From Shewanella sp. Isolate11 (GTDB lineage Bacteria > Pseudomonadota > Gammaproteobacteria > Enterobacterales > Shewanellaceae), in NCBI RefSeq assembly GCF_022398315.1, contig NZ_JAKEVF010000002.1, forward strand, positions 657,279 through 721,278: a stretch of 64,000 nucleotides of DNA, given 5' to 3'. The notes beneath the pieces were generated by a model. The model did not search any database and was not told the DNA's origin. It saw only the letters and a program-made list of their open reading frames with translations. Positions within the stretch are counted from its first letter, which is position 1, and every line of letters begins with the position of its first letter. The position numbers and the translations under genes were made by a program. Below, piece by piece: positions 20,223 to 29,104 of this stretch.

Positions 20223-20249
20223 AAAAAGCGCCTCTTTGGCGCTTTTTTT
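20223..20249 (+). terminator. terminator of gltA
   Basis: AAAAAGCGCC and GGCGCTTTTT flank a TCTTT loop and are followed by more T. Confidence 0.93.
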
Positions 20250-20518
20250 ATGGAATAAGTACAGTCAATATCATCGCCCGCCCTTAGCCATTTCAATCAT
20301 CCACAAACAATCCTCTCACTCCTTCGCCCCTCTACAGCAACAAACTCTCTCAAATAAGCAAACGATACAAAATGTCGCAAAAAAATCACTAAACTGACTA
20401 TTGAGCAGTTGGTCAAAACCCTCAAAAGGTAAACATAATCACTACATTTGCGTAAAACCGAAATTACAACAACGCACAAATACGAGTCAAAACATTGATT
20501 ATATTTAGTTTTACACTT

Positions 20519-20535
20519 TTGGCATGACACATGCT
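20519..20535 (+). promoter_or_regulatory. sigma-54 (RpoN) promoter of the RND efflux operon
   Basis: TTGGCATGACACATGCT has GG and GC exactly ten bases apart. It agrees with the consensus TTGGCACG-N4-TTGCW at every defined position except two. Transcription would start near 20546, about 30 bases before the adaptor ATG at 20576. Upstream (20250-20518) there is room for activator sites; an AACTG/CAGTT inverted repeat lies near 20393-20411. Confidence 0.75.
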
Positions 20536-20575
20536 TATTAGGTCTTAATTGGAAAAATAAATTAGGTATGTTCAC

Positions 20576-21640
20576 ATGGAATCTTTGTCAAAATCTAAAA
20601 TTGCCGTTTCACTGCTTTTGGTTTCGCTATTAAGCGCCTGTGGAAATGAGGAACAAGTTAAAGAAGAAGAGAAATACGCCATTCCGGTCGAAACCGCCAC
20701 TGTATCTCAAGGTGATGTCTCCTCTTTCTACAGCACAACCGCGACGTTAGAAGCCCCACAAGAAGCCAATGTTGTCACCCGTATTGCTGGCCTTATTGAA
20801 AATCTCAAAGTAGAAGAAGGCGATCGAGTGACAAAAGGTCAATTACTGGCTGTGATTGATGCCAAACGCCAACGTTACGATTTAGCCCGCTCACAGGCAG
20901 AAGTTGAAATTATTGAACAAGAACTTAACCGTTTAAAAAAAATGACCAACAAAGAGTTTGTTAGCGCCGACTCGATGGCTAAACTCGAATACAACCTTCA
21001 AGCGGCAATTGCTAAGCGCGACCTTGCAGCACTATATGTCGAAGAAAGCATGATCCGCTCACCTATTGATGGTGTTATCGCAAAGCGTTACGTCAAAGCG
21101 GGCAACATGGCAAAAGAATTTGAGCAACTATTTTATGTCGTCAATCAAGATGAACTTTACGGCATTGTTCACCTTCCCGAAATCCAACTCAACCGTCTTC
21201 GCCTAGGCCAAGAAGCCCAGTTGTTTATTAATAAACAGACTAACGATAGCATTCATGCAAATGTGCTACGGATTAGTCCAATCGTCGATGCACAAAGCGG
21301 AACCTTCAAAGTAACGCTTTCGGTACCGAATCAAGATGCCAAACTCAAAGCCGGTATGTTTACACGGGTCGAACTAAGATATGACACACATACTAATGTG
21401 ATCACTGTGCCATACAACGCTGTCGTCAACCAAGATAACCAATATGCGCTGTATGTTATTGATGGCGAAAACGCTTTACGCCGAGAAATCACACTGGGCT
21501 ACCGCGAGGCCGACACAGTAGAAGTTGTCTCAGGTATCCAACCTGGCGAACAAATTGTGGTTCGCGGCCAACAGAACCTGAAGGATCAATCGTTAGTCGA
21601 AGTGATCTCACCTCTTGATGTCGCAACTGCGAAACAATAA
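20576..21640 (+). CDS. RND efflux periplasmic adaptor (membrane fusion) lipoprotein
   Basis: Adaptor of 354 residues linking an RND pump to an outer-membrane channel. The signal ends LLSAC with lipid-modified C22. A lipoyl-like/barrel region follows: VVTRIAGLIENLKVEEGDRV, a coiled-coil hairpin at about 100-145, then SPIDGVIAKRYVKAGN. The C-terminal beta-barrel and membrane-proximal domains complete the HlyD/AcrA pattern. It is first in a three-gene operon with two permeases and lies behind a sigma-54 promoter. No outer-membrane factor gene is adjacent, so a TolC encoded elsewhere is probably used. The substrate is unknown. Confidence 0.92.
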   Translation: MESLSKSKIAVSLLLVSLLSACGNEEQVKEEEKYAIPVETATVSQGDVSSFYSTTATLEAPQEANVVTRIAGLIENLKVEEGDRVTKGQLLAVIDAKRQRYDLARSQAEVEIIEQELNRLKKMTNKEFVSADSMAKLEYNLQAAIAKRDLAALYVEESMIRSPIDGVIAKRYVKAGNMAKEFEQLFYVVNQDELYGIVHLPEIQLNRLRLGQEAQLFINKQTNDSIHANVLRISPIVDAQSGTFKVTLSVPNQDAKLKAGMFTRVELRYDTHTNVITVPYNAVVNQDNQYALYVIDGENALRREITLGYREADTVEVVSGIQPGEQIVVRGQQNLKDQSLVEVISPLDVATAKQ

Positions 21641-21654
21641 CGGGAAACGCAATT

Positions 21655-24600
21655 ATGTCGATAATTACTACTTCCGTTAAGCGACCTGTATCGGTATGGA
21701 TGTTCATGTTAGCGGTGATTTTATTCGGTATGGTGGGGTTTTCTCGCCTTGCGGTAAAACTGCTACCGGATCTTAGCTATCCTACCATCACCATTCGTAC
21801 CCAATATGAAGGTGCAGCCCCTGTTGAAGTCGAACAATTAGTCTCTAAACCCATCGAAGAGGCGGCTGGGATAGTCAAAGGTTTACGTAAAATTAGCTCT
21901 ATTTCTCGCTCGGGTATGTCTGATGTCGTGCTTGAGTTTGAATGGGGCACAGACATGGATATGGCTAGCCTAGATGTTCGTGAAAAACTTGATACCATCG
22001 AGCTACCTTTAGATGTTAAAAAGCCCTTACTACTGCGCTTTAACCCTAATTTAGATCCCATAGTTAGACTGGCTTTATCTGTACCAGATGCCAATACTCA
22101 AGAGCTAAAACAGATGCGCACCTTTGCCGAAGAGGAGCTAAAAAGACAAATTGAATCCCTGTCAGGTGTAGCGGCAGTGCGCTTATCTGGCGGCCTAGAG
22201 CAAGAAGTACATATTCAACTTAACCAAGAGAAGCTAACCCAATTAAATCTAAATGCCGATAAAATTCGCGAGCGTATTGCCGCAGAGAATATCAACCTCT
22301 CAGCCGGTAAAGTGGTGCAAGGCGATAAAGAATATTTGGTTAGAACCTTAAATCAGTTCAATTCCTTAGAAGAACTTGGACAAATCATCGTCTATCGCGA
22401 TAACCACACTCTGGTTCGCCTGTTTGAAGTAGCCGATATTATCGATAGTCATAAAGATAGAATCGATGTGACCCGCATCGGCTCACAAGAATCTATCGAG
22501 TTGGCTATCTATAAAGAGGGTGATGCCAATACCGTTGCCGTAGCACGTAAAATAAATGCAAAACTGGCAGAGTTAAATAAGCTTAATAAAAATCATCAGC
22601 TGCAAGTCATCTATGACCAATCTGAGTTTATCGAAAGTGCCGTCAGTGAAGTAACCTCTGCCGCACTGATTGGTAGCTTATTATCTATGCTGGTGATTTA
22701 CCTATTTCTACGCGACATAGTGCCGACCTTAATCATCTCTATTTCAATCCCCTTCTCGGTTATCGCGACCTTCAATATGATGTATTTTGCAGGCATCAGT
22801 CTCAACATCATGTCCCTAGGCGGAATCGCGCTCGCCGTAGGCTTGTTGGTAGATAACGCTATTGTGGTACTAGAGAATATTGATCGCTGCAAAAAACTGG
22901 GCATGAGTAAACTCGATGCTGCGGTCACTGGTACTAAAGAAGTGGCAGGAGCCATTTTCGCTTCAACATTGACCACTCTGGCCGTATTCGTACCACTGGT
23001 TTTTGTCGATGGCGTAGCTGGAGCCTTATTCTCCGATCAAGCCTTAACCGTCACCTTTGCCCTACTCGCGTCATTACTCGTGGCACTCACCACAATCCCA
23101 ATGTTGGCCTCAAGACAAGGATTCACAGCTCTGCCCCAACTGATAAAACGAAACGAAAAACCACTATTAACCACCAAAATGGCTAAAGTGAAGTACTACA
23201 GTGCCACCATCTGCTCATTTCCATTTGTGGTGTTGTTTAGCTACTTGCCTTCGCTGCTGCTGACCTTGGTATTAATGTTAACCCGAGGGTTTTCTTGGCT
23301 CGCTGGTCTTATTATGCGTCCCGTCAGCCAACTGTTTAACTGGTTTTATCACCTTATCGAAGCGGTATATCACAAGCTGTTACGTCACGCGCTACGGTTC
23401 ACTTGGGTGACTTTAGCCATTGCCCTCAGCCTTACCGCCGCCACCATGACACTTATTCCCAAATTAGGTATGGAATTAATCCCGCCGATGAATCAAGGTG
23501 AGTTTTATGTCGAAGTCTTGTTACCACCTGGTACAGAAGTCACCGAAACAGACCGAGTGCTGCAAACCTTGGCGTTATCGATTAAAGACAGAGACGATGT
23601 AAAACATGCTTATAGTCAGGCTGGTAGTGGCGGTTTAATGACCTCTGATACCTCTCGTGGTGGCGAAAACTGGGGGCGTCTCCAGGTTGTATTGGCCGAC
23701 CATCAAGCCTTCGATGCGGTAACCAAACAACTGCGCCGCACCGCCATGCGTATTCCAGAATTGGAAGCCACCATTCAGCATCCTGAGCTATTCAGTTTCA
23801 AAACGCCGCTTGAAATCGAGGTCATTGGTTATGACTTAAACCAGCTGAAATCCACTGCCGACAACTTAGTCAGAGTCTTATCTGAATCGGATAGATTTGC
23901 CGATGTAAACACTAGCCTCCGTGACGGCCAACCGGAACTGAGTATTCGTTTCGACCATGCCCGTCTTGCAGCCCTTGGTATGGATGCACCGACCGTAGCC
24001 AACCGTATTGCCCAACGCATTGGCGGCACCATTGCCAGTCAATACACAGTTCGAGACAGAAAAATTGATATTTTGGTACGCAGTGAGTTAGATGAGCGCG
24101 ACCAAATCAGTGATATCGATTCGATGATCATCAACCCCAATAGTAATCAGCCTATTCCGTTGAGTGCTGTCGCAAAAGTTTCATTAGATTTAGGTCCATC
24201 CGCCATTAACCGCATCAGTCAGCAACGAGTGGCCATTGTGTCGTCAAATTTAGCCTATGGTGATCTTAATGAAGCTGTGGCAGAAGCCAGAGATATTATT
24301 GGCCAGCAAAAACTTCCTACATCGATCCAAGTACGTTTTGGAGGGCAAAATGAAGAGATGGAGCACTCATTCCAGTCACTTCAAATTGCCTTAGTGTTAG
24401 CCGTATTCTTGGTTTATTTGGTAATGGCGAGTCAGTTTGAATCCTTGATCCATCCACTGCTGATCCTCATTGCGGTACCCATGGCCGTCGGTGGCAGTAT
24501 TTTTGGCCTGTTTATCACCCAAACCCATTTGAGTGTAGTGGTATTTATTGGTCTTATCATGCTGGCAGGGATTGTGGTCAATAACGCCATTGTCTTGGTA

Positions 24601-24900
24601 GACAGAATTAATCAGCTGCGTCAGCAAGGTGTAGAAAAACGCCAAGCCATTGAGGAGGCTGCGAAATCACGCCTGCGCCCTATTGTGATGACCACAATGA
24701 CAACAGCGCTGGGTCTAGCACCTATGGCTCTTGGTTTAGGTGATGGCAGTGAAGTACGAGCACCAATGGCGATCACAGTGATCTTCGGCCTCTGTTTGGC
24801 CACCTTACTTACCTTAGTCGTGATCCCTGCACTGTACGCCCTGTTTGACCGTAAGCAGTTCACTCCAGAAACTGCTGCAAGTACGGGAGATGCACAATGA
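21655..24900 (+). CDS. RND efflux permease, first of two
   Basis: Inner-membrane pump of 1081 residues of the AcrB/HAE1 superfamily. It has twelve expected helices in two halves, each with a large periplasmic loop. Proton-relay region GGIALAVGLLVDNAIVVLENI (TM4) has DN where AcrB has DD. The second half has AGIVVNNAIVLVDRINQ. Residues about 495-585, between TM6 and TM7, carry an unusually long hydrophobic stretch (for example FPFVVLFSYLPSLLLTLVL) beyond the usual cytoplasmic helix. The start is 14 bp after the adaptor stop with GGGAAA upstream, and the stop overlaps the next permease by 4 bp. Confidence 0.93.
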   Translation: MSIITTSVKRPVSVWMFMLAVILFGMVGFSRLAVKLLPDLSYPTITIRTQYEGAAPVEVEQLVSKPIEEAAGIVKGLRKISSISRSGMSDVVLEFEWGTDMDMASLDVREKLDTIELPLDVKKPLLLRFNPNLDPIVRLALSVPDANTQELKQMRTFAEEELKRQIESLSGVAAVRLSGGLEQEVHIQLNQEKLTQLNLNADKIRERIAAENINLSAGKVVQGDKEYLVRTLNQFNSLEELGQIIVYRDNHTLVRLFEVADIIDSHKDRIDVTRIGSQESIELAIYKEGDANTVAVARKINAKLAELNKLNKNHQLQVIYDQSEFIESAVSEVTSAALIGSLLSMLVIYLFLRDIVPTLIISISIPFSVIATFNMMYFAGISLNIMSLGGIALAVGLLVDNAIVVLENIDRCKKLGMSKLDAAVTGTKEVAGAIFASTLTTLAVFVPLVFVDGVAGALFSDQALTVTFALLASLLVALTTIPMLASRQGFTALPQLIKRNEKPLLTTKMAKVKYYSATICSFPFVVLFSYLPSLLLTLVLMLTRGFSWLAGLIMRPVSQLFNWFYHLIEAVYHKLLRHALRFTWVTLAIALSLTAATMTLIPKLGMELIPPMNQGEFYVEVLLPPGTEVTETDRVLQTLALSIKDRDDVKHAYSQAGSGGLMTSDTSRGGENWGRLQVVLADHQAFDAVTKQLRRTAMRIPELEATIQHPELFSFKTPLEIEVIGYDLNQLKSTADNLVRVLSESDRFADVNTSLRDGQPELSIRFDHARLAALGMDAPTVANRIAQRIGGTIASQYTVRDRKIDILVRSELDERDQISDIDSMIINPNSNQPIPLSAVAKVSLDLGPSAINRISQQRVAIVSSNLAYGDLNEAVAEARDIIGQQKLPTSIQVRFGGQNEEMEHSFQSLQIALVLAVFLVYLVMASQFESLIHPLLILIAVPMAVGGSIFGLFITQTHLSVVVFIGLIMLAGIVVNNAIVLVDRINQLRQQGVEKRQAIEEAAKSRLRPIVMTTMTTALGLAPMALGLGDGSEVRAPMAITVIFGLCLATLLTLVVIPALYALFDRKQFTPETAASTGDAQ

Positions 24901-27900
24901 ATATCACCCGTTTAGCGATCAGCAGACCTGTCACCACCAGCATGTTTTTCGTGGCAATTTTGCTGTTTGGACTCGCCTCAAGCCGATTACTGCCATTAGA
25001 GATGTTTCCTGGCATCGATATTCCACAGGTCATGATAGAAGTGCCTTACAAAGGCTCTACTCCCGCAGAAGTAGAGCGAGAGATCACCAATGTCTTGGAA
25101 GAATCTCTGGCTACTATGGGCGGCATTGAAGAGCTGCGCTCACGTTCATCACAAAATGGTAGCGAAATAGAGCTTCGAATGAAATGGGGTGAGAATGTCT
25201 CCACCAAGAGTTTAGAAGCACGCGAAAAAGTCGATGCTGTGCGACACCTGCTCCCAAAAGATGTCGAGCGAGTGTTGATAAGACAATTCTCTACCGCCGA
25301 CATGCCAGTGCTGACCATTCGAATCTCCAGTGACAGGGAGCTTTCTGGTGCGTTCGATCTGTTAGATAAACAGCTAAAACGCCCGCTAGAAAGAGTAGAA
25401 GGTGTATCTCAAGTTCGTCTCTATGGGGTCGAACAAAAGCAGATAGAGATCAGACTTAATGCCGATAAGCTCAGCGCCAGTGGCATCAGTGTGCAGCAAT
25501 TGCAATCGCGTCTAGCCCAAGAAAACTTTATTGTTAGTGCTGGCACGCTTAGGGCAAATGCCAAGGTGTATCAAGTGTCACCCAAAGGCGAATTTCGCGA
25601 TTTAGACGAGATAAATTCGCTGGTATTAATCCCAGGGATCACCTTAGGCAATATAGCCAGCGTGCGTTATGCCCTGCCAGAACGTTTAGATGGCCGTCAT
25701 CTCGATCAAAATTACGCCGTAGGACTGGATGTATTTAAAGAGTCTGGTGCGAACCTAGTGGATGTATCCGATCGTGTACTTAAGGTCATCGAAGCGGCAA
25801 AACAAGATCAGCAGTTTAATGGCATTAAGCTGTACATCATGGAAGATCAGGCATCAGGCGTAAAATCCTCTCTTGAAGATCTACTGGCCGCAGGCTTAAT
25901 GGGCGCGCTGCTTTCTTTCGCCGTACTGTACCTGTTTTTACGTAACCTAAAGATGACCTTAGTCGTAGTTTCATCGGTACCCATCTCTCTGTGTATGACG
26001 CTGGCTGGCATGTATTTCCTAGGTTACAGCCTTAATATTCTCTCGATGATGGGGTTATTGTTGGCCGTGGGTATGTTGATCGACAACGCCGTAGTGGTCA
26101 GTGAAAGCGTACTTCAGCAAAAACAGCAAAATAATGCGAGTGATGAAACTGTGAGTACACAACAAGCAGTTTTATCTGGAGTGAACAAAGTCGCGCTAGC
26201 CGTTTTGGCTGGCACCTTGACCACAGCCATCGTATTTCTGCCCAATATATTTGGCGTAAAAGTACAGCTAACTATCTTCCTAGAGCACGTTGCAATTGCC
26301 ATCTGTATCTCACTGGCAGCATCACTGTTAGTGGCTAAGACCTTAATTCCCTTGATGTTGAGTAAGCTCGACTTCACCATAGATACCGACCCAAAACCCA
26401 ATAAGTTACAAAACTTCTATCAACGCAGTCTTGGTTGGGTATTACACCATCCGAAGATTTCCGGCGCTATTGCACTGTTAATGCTGGCCTCGACAGTCAT
26501 TCCACTTCAATTGGTTCAACAAGATCAGTCCGACGGTGAAGGCAATAATCGACTCTATATTAATTATCAAATAGAGGGTCGTCACAGCTTAGATGTCACC
26601 GAAGCGATAGTGAATAATATGGAAAACTATCTTTATGCTCATAAGGATGAGTTCTATCTCGATTCAGTTTATAGCTACTATGCGGCCGACAATGCGTCAT
26701 CAACTTTGATCCTGCAAGAAGATAAAGAGTTTGATATCAAAGCACTAAAGCGCAAGATTCGTGAAGGTTTTCCTAAATTCTCAGTGGCGAAGCCTCAATT
26801 TGGCTGGGGCAACGACAGTAATGGTATTCGTGTGACGCTAACGGGTCGCTCAACCACAGAGTTGATCAATCTTAGTGAACAAGTGATCCCGCTACTGTCT
26901 AATGTCGAAGGGTTAATTGACGTTCGCTCAGAACTTAATGGCACTCAGCAAGAAGTTGTTATTGAACTCGACCGCACCATGGCGGCGAGACTTGATCTTA
27001 GCTTAAATCAGCTGGCGCAAAATGTGTCTATCGCACTAAGAGGCTCTCCTCTACGTTCATTTAGACATGATCCCAGCGGTGAATTGCGGATCGAATTAGC
27101 CTTTGAAAAACAGTGGCAAAAGTCCTTAGAGAAGTTGAAAAAGCTACCCGTGATTCGACAAGGTAACCGCGTCTACACTTTAGAAAGTTTAGCCAATATC
27201 AGTATTCAACCTCGATTTGATACCATTCGTCATTACGATCGTCAAACGGCATTATCCATTGGAGCCAACCTAGATAAGCTGACGACTGAAGAGGCACAAA
27301 AAGCTATCGAACAAGTAATGCAAGCCGTGTCGTTCCCTGCTGGCTATGGTTACTCATTGCGCGGTGGCTTCCAACGTCAAGATGAGGAACAAGCGGTAAT
27401 GGCCACCAATATGATATTGGCCATCGCCATGATCTATATCGTAATGGCGGCACTGTTTGAGTCTCTGCTACTGCCAACCGCCATTATCACCTCCATTTTA
27501 TTCTCAATCACTGGGGTGTTTTGGGCTTTGCTTACTACTGGAACGTCAATCTCCATCATGGCAATGATCGGTATTTTGATCTTAATGGGTATCGTGGTAA
27601 ACAACGGTATCGTATTGGTCGATCAGATAAATCAGCAAACACCAGAGCTAGATAAGCTGTCAGATACTATCAATAAGGTGTGTATCACTCGCCTGCGACC
27701 TGTACTCATGACAGTGGCGACAACCGTACTTGGTTTATTACCCTTAGCCATGGGCGAAACCCAACTGGGTGGCGGAGGTCCGGCATACTCGCCAATGGCA
27801 ATAGCGATTATCGGGGGCTTAAGTTTTTCAACTTTAACCAGCTTATATTTAGTGCCCTTGTGCTACCAAGCCCTGTACCGCACCAGACATCAAGCTGCAA

Positions 27901-27956
27901 TAAAGTTGGGGCAAGCGGATCGCACCACCCGTAGACTCATGCCATGGGCACATTAA
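24897..27956 (+). CDS. RND efflux permease, second of two
   Basis: Inner-membrane pump of 1019 residues, same superfamily as the preceding gene but clearly diverged from it. TM4 reads MMGLLLAVGMLIDNAVVVSES and the second half has MGIVVNNGIVLVDQINQ. It starts in an ATGA overlap with the first permease, so the two are translated together and probably form a heteromeric trimer, as MdtB and MdtC do in E. coli; that is inference. A G-T-containing terminator follows at 28005. Confidence 0.93.
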   Translation: MNITRLAISRPVTTSMFFVAILLFGLASSRLLPLEMFPGIDIPQVMIEVPYKGSTPAEVEREITNVLEESLATMGGIEELRSRSSQNGSEIELRMKWGENVSTKSLEAREKVDAVRHLLPKDVERVLIRQFSTADMPVLTIRISSDRELSGAFDLLDKQLKRPLERVEGVSQVRLYGVEQKQIEIRLNADKLSASGISVQQLQSRLAQENFIVSAGTLRANAKVYQVSPKGEFRDLDEINSLVLIPGITLGNIASVRYALPERLDGRHLDQNYAVGLDVFKESGANLVDVSDRVLKVIEAAKQDQQFNGIKLYIMEDQASGVKSSLEDLLAAGLMGALLSFAVLYLFLRNLKMTLVVVSSVPISLCMTLAGMYFLGYSLNILSMMGLLLAVGMLIDNAVVVSESVLQQKQQNNASDETVSTQQAVLSGVNKVALAVLAGTLTTAIVFLPNIFGVKVQLTIFLEHVAIAICISLAASLLVAKTLIPLMLSKLDFTIDTDPKPNKLQNFYQRSLGWVLHHPKISGAIALLMLASTVIPLQLVQQDQSDGEGNNRLYINYQIEGRHSLDVTEAIVNNMENYLYAHKDEFYLDSVYSYYAADNASSTLILQEDKEFDIKALKRKIREGFPKFSVAKPQFGWGNDSNGIRVTLTGRSTTELINLSEQVIPLLSNVEGLIDVRSELNGTQQEVVIELDRTMAARLDLSLNQLAQNVSIALRGSPLRSFRHDPSGELRIELAFEKQWQKSLEKLKKLPVIRQGNRVYTLESLANISIQPRFDTIRHYDRQTALSIGANLDKLTTEEAQKAIEQVMQAVSFPAGYGYSLRGGFQRQDEEQAVMATNMILAIAMIYIVMAALFESLLLPTAIITSILFSITGVFWALLTTGTSISIMAMIGILILMGIVVNNGIVLVDQINQQTPELDKLSDTINKVCITRLRPVLMTVATTVLGLLPLAMGETQLGGGGPAYSPMAIAIIGGLSFSTLTSLYLVPLCYQALYRTRHQAAIKLGQADRTTRRLMPWAH

Positions 27957-28004
27957 ACTTTAACGCTGTGGTAATAAAACCTGTGAATAATGGTTAAATA
28001 AATT

Positions 28005-28032
28005 AAAGGCCGCTTGTTGCGGTCTTTATTTT
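28005..28032 (+). terminator. terminator of the RND operon
   Basis: AAAGGCCGC and GCGGTCTTT (one G-T pair) enclose TTGTT and are followed by a T-rich run. Confidence 0.8.
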
Positions 28033-28098
28033 AGGCAACTATATAAATTAACCTAAACGCGCGCTTACATAACGCTTAATACAAATAGGGTCTAAACC

Positions 28099-28980
28099 AT
28101 GTTGAGAAAACAGATAAACAACGCCTGTCTTGTTGCATCCATAAGCCTGACCACACTCAGTCTCTGTAGTATCGCTGCTGAAGACAGGTTTGCAAACGTT
28201 GAGGTAAAACCCCAAAAGCTCACAGAACACAGCTATATGCTAACGGGGGCCGGCGGTAATATTGGGGTTTCTGTTGGTAGCGACGGCATTATCATTATCG
28301 ATGATCAATTCGCGCCTTTGGCGGATAAAATTAGTGCGGCACTGGCCGAAATAAAAGCCGGAAAACCTCGTTACATCATCAATACCCATTATCATGGCGA
28401 TCATACTGGCGGTAACAATAAATTTGGTGAAACCGGGACAATTTTCGCCCACGACAATGTACTTAAACGTTTAGCTGGCAATGACAAATACCAAGCACAA
28501 GGCTTACCCACGATCACTTACGATCAAGGCATCAACATCCATTTTAATGGTGACACACTACAGCTTATTCACCTTGGTGCCGGCCATACTGATGGCGACA
28601 GCGTTGTACTCTGGCAAGATAAATCGGTCGTGCATATGGGAGATCTGTTTTTCAAGGATCACTTCCCTTATGTCGATCTCGACGCTGGCGGCTCGGTCCT
28701 TGGATACAGAGACAGCGTCTCCAACATCATCAAGCGTATTGATGATACAACCAAAGTGATTCCAGGCCACGGTGAGCTAGCCACAAAGTCTGATTTAATC
28801 CGCTTTAAACAGATGTTAGATGCCTCTATCAACTGGATGAGAGTACAACTTGAAAGCCAAAAAACCTTAGAGGAAATTCAACAACAAGGTGTACCCGAAG
28901 AACTTAAAGGTTGGGGCTGGAGTTTTATCCCTGATGAGCGTTGGATTAAAACGTTATATCAAGATCTTAATCAATCATAA
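28099..28980 (+). CDS. exported metallo-beta-lactamase-fold hydrolase
   Basis: Protein of 293 residues with an N-terminal signal peptide (hydrophobic 10-24, cleavage around SIAA-ED). The metal motif HYHGDHTGG gives H97, H99, D101 and H102. Further ligands follow in GAGHTDGDSV, MGDLFF and PGHGE, so the dinuclear zinc site looks complete. The group includes periplasmic MBL-fold proteins often annotated as beta-lactamase-like or quinoprotein-relay proteins; its substrate is unknown. It is separated from the RND operon by a terminator and has about 65 bp of upstream space for its own promoter. Confidence 0.88.
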   Translation: MLRKQINNACLVASISLTTLSLCSIAAEDRFANVEVKPQKLTEHSYMLTGAGGNIGVSVGSDGIIIIDDQFAPLADKISAALAEIKAGKPRYIINTHYHGDHTGGNNKFGETGTIFAHDNVLKRLAGNDKYQAQGLPTITYDQGINIHFNGDTLQLIHLGAGHTDGDSVVLWQDKSVVHMGDLFFKDHFPYVDLDAGGSVLGYRDSVSNIIKRIDDTTKVIPGHGELATKSDLIRFKQMLDASINWMRVQLESQKTLEEIQQQGVPEELKGWGWSFIPDERWIKTLYQDLNQS

Positions 28981-28990
28981 TCCCATTAGA

Positions 28991-29016
28991 TGAGACGTCC
29001 GAGTTGTGGCGTCTCA
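28991..29016. other. 7-bp inverted repeat after the MBL-fold gene
   Basis: TGAGACG and CGTCTCA are perfect complements around a 12-base loop, 10 bp after the hydrolase stop. It lacks a T run and is a weak terminator or an operator for the next gene. Confidence 0.35.
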
Positions 29017-29104
29017 ACAGCACAATCCTTGCTAATCCCCTAGCCTTTTCTAAAATTGAAGTATGTTTTCTCGCTAATTTCTTAGCTTGAACAAAGGATT
29101 TTCC

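Noticed and set aside
21655..27956. Recent duplication of the two RND permeases
   Set aside because: They differ in most loop and helix residues, so they are ancient paralogues and not a recent duplication.
29005..29025. Sigma-54-like GG-N10-GC pair upstream of the activator gene
   Set aside because: Only the GG and GC fit; the flanking bases do not agree with the consensus, so no autoregulatory promoter is claimed.
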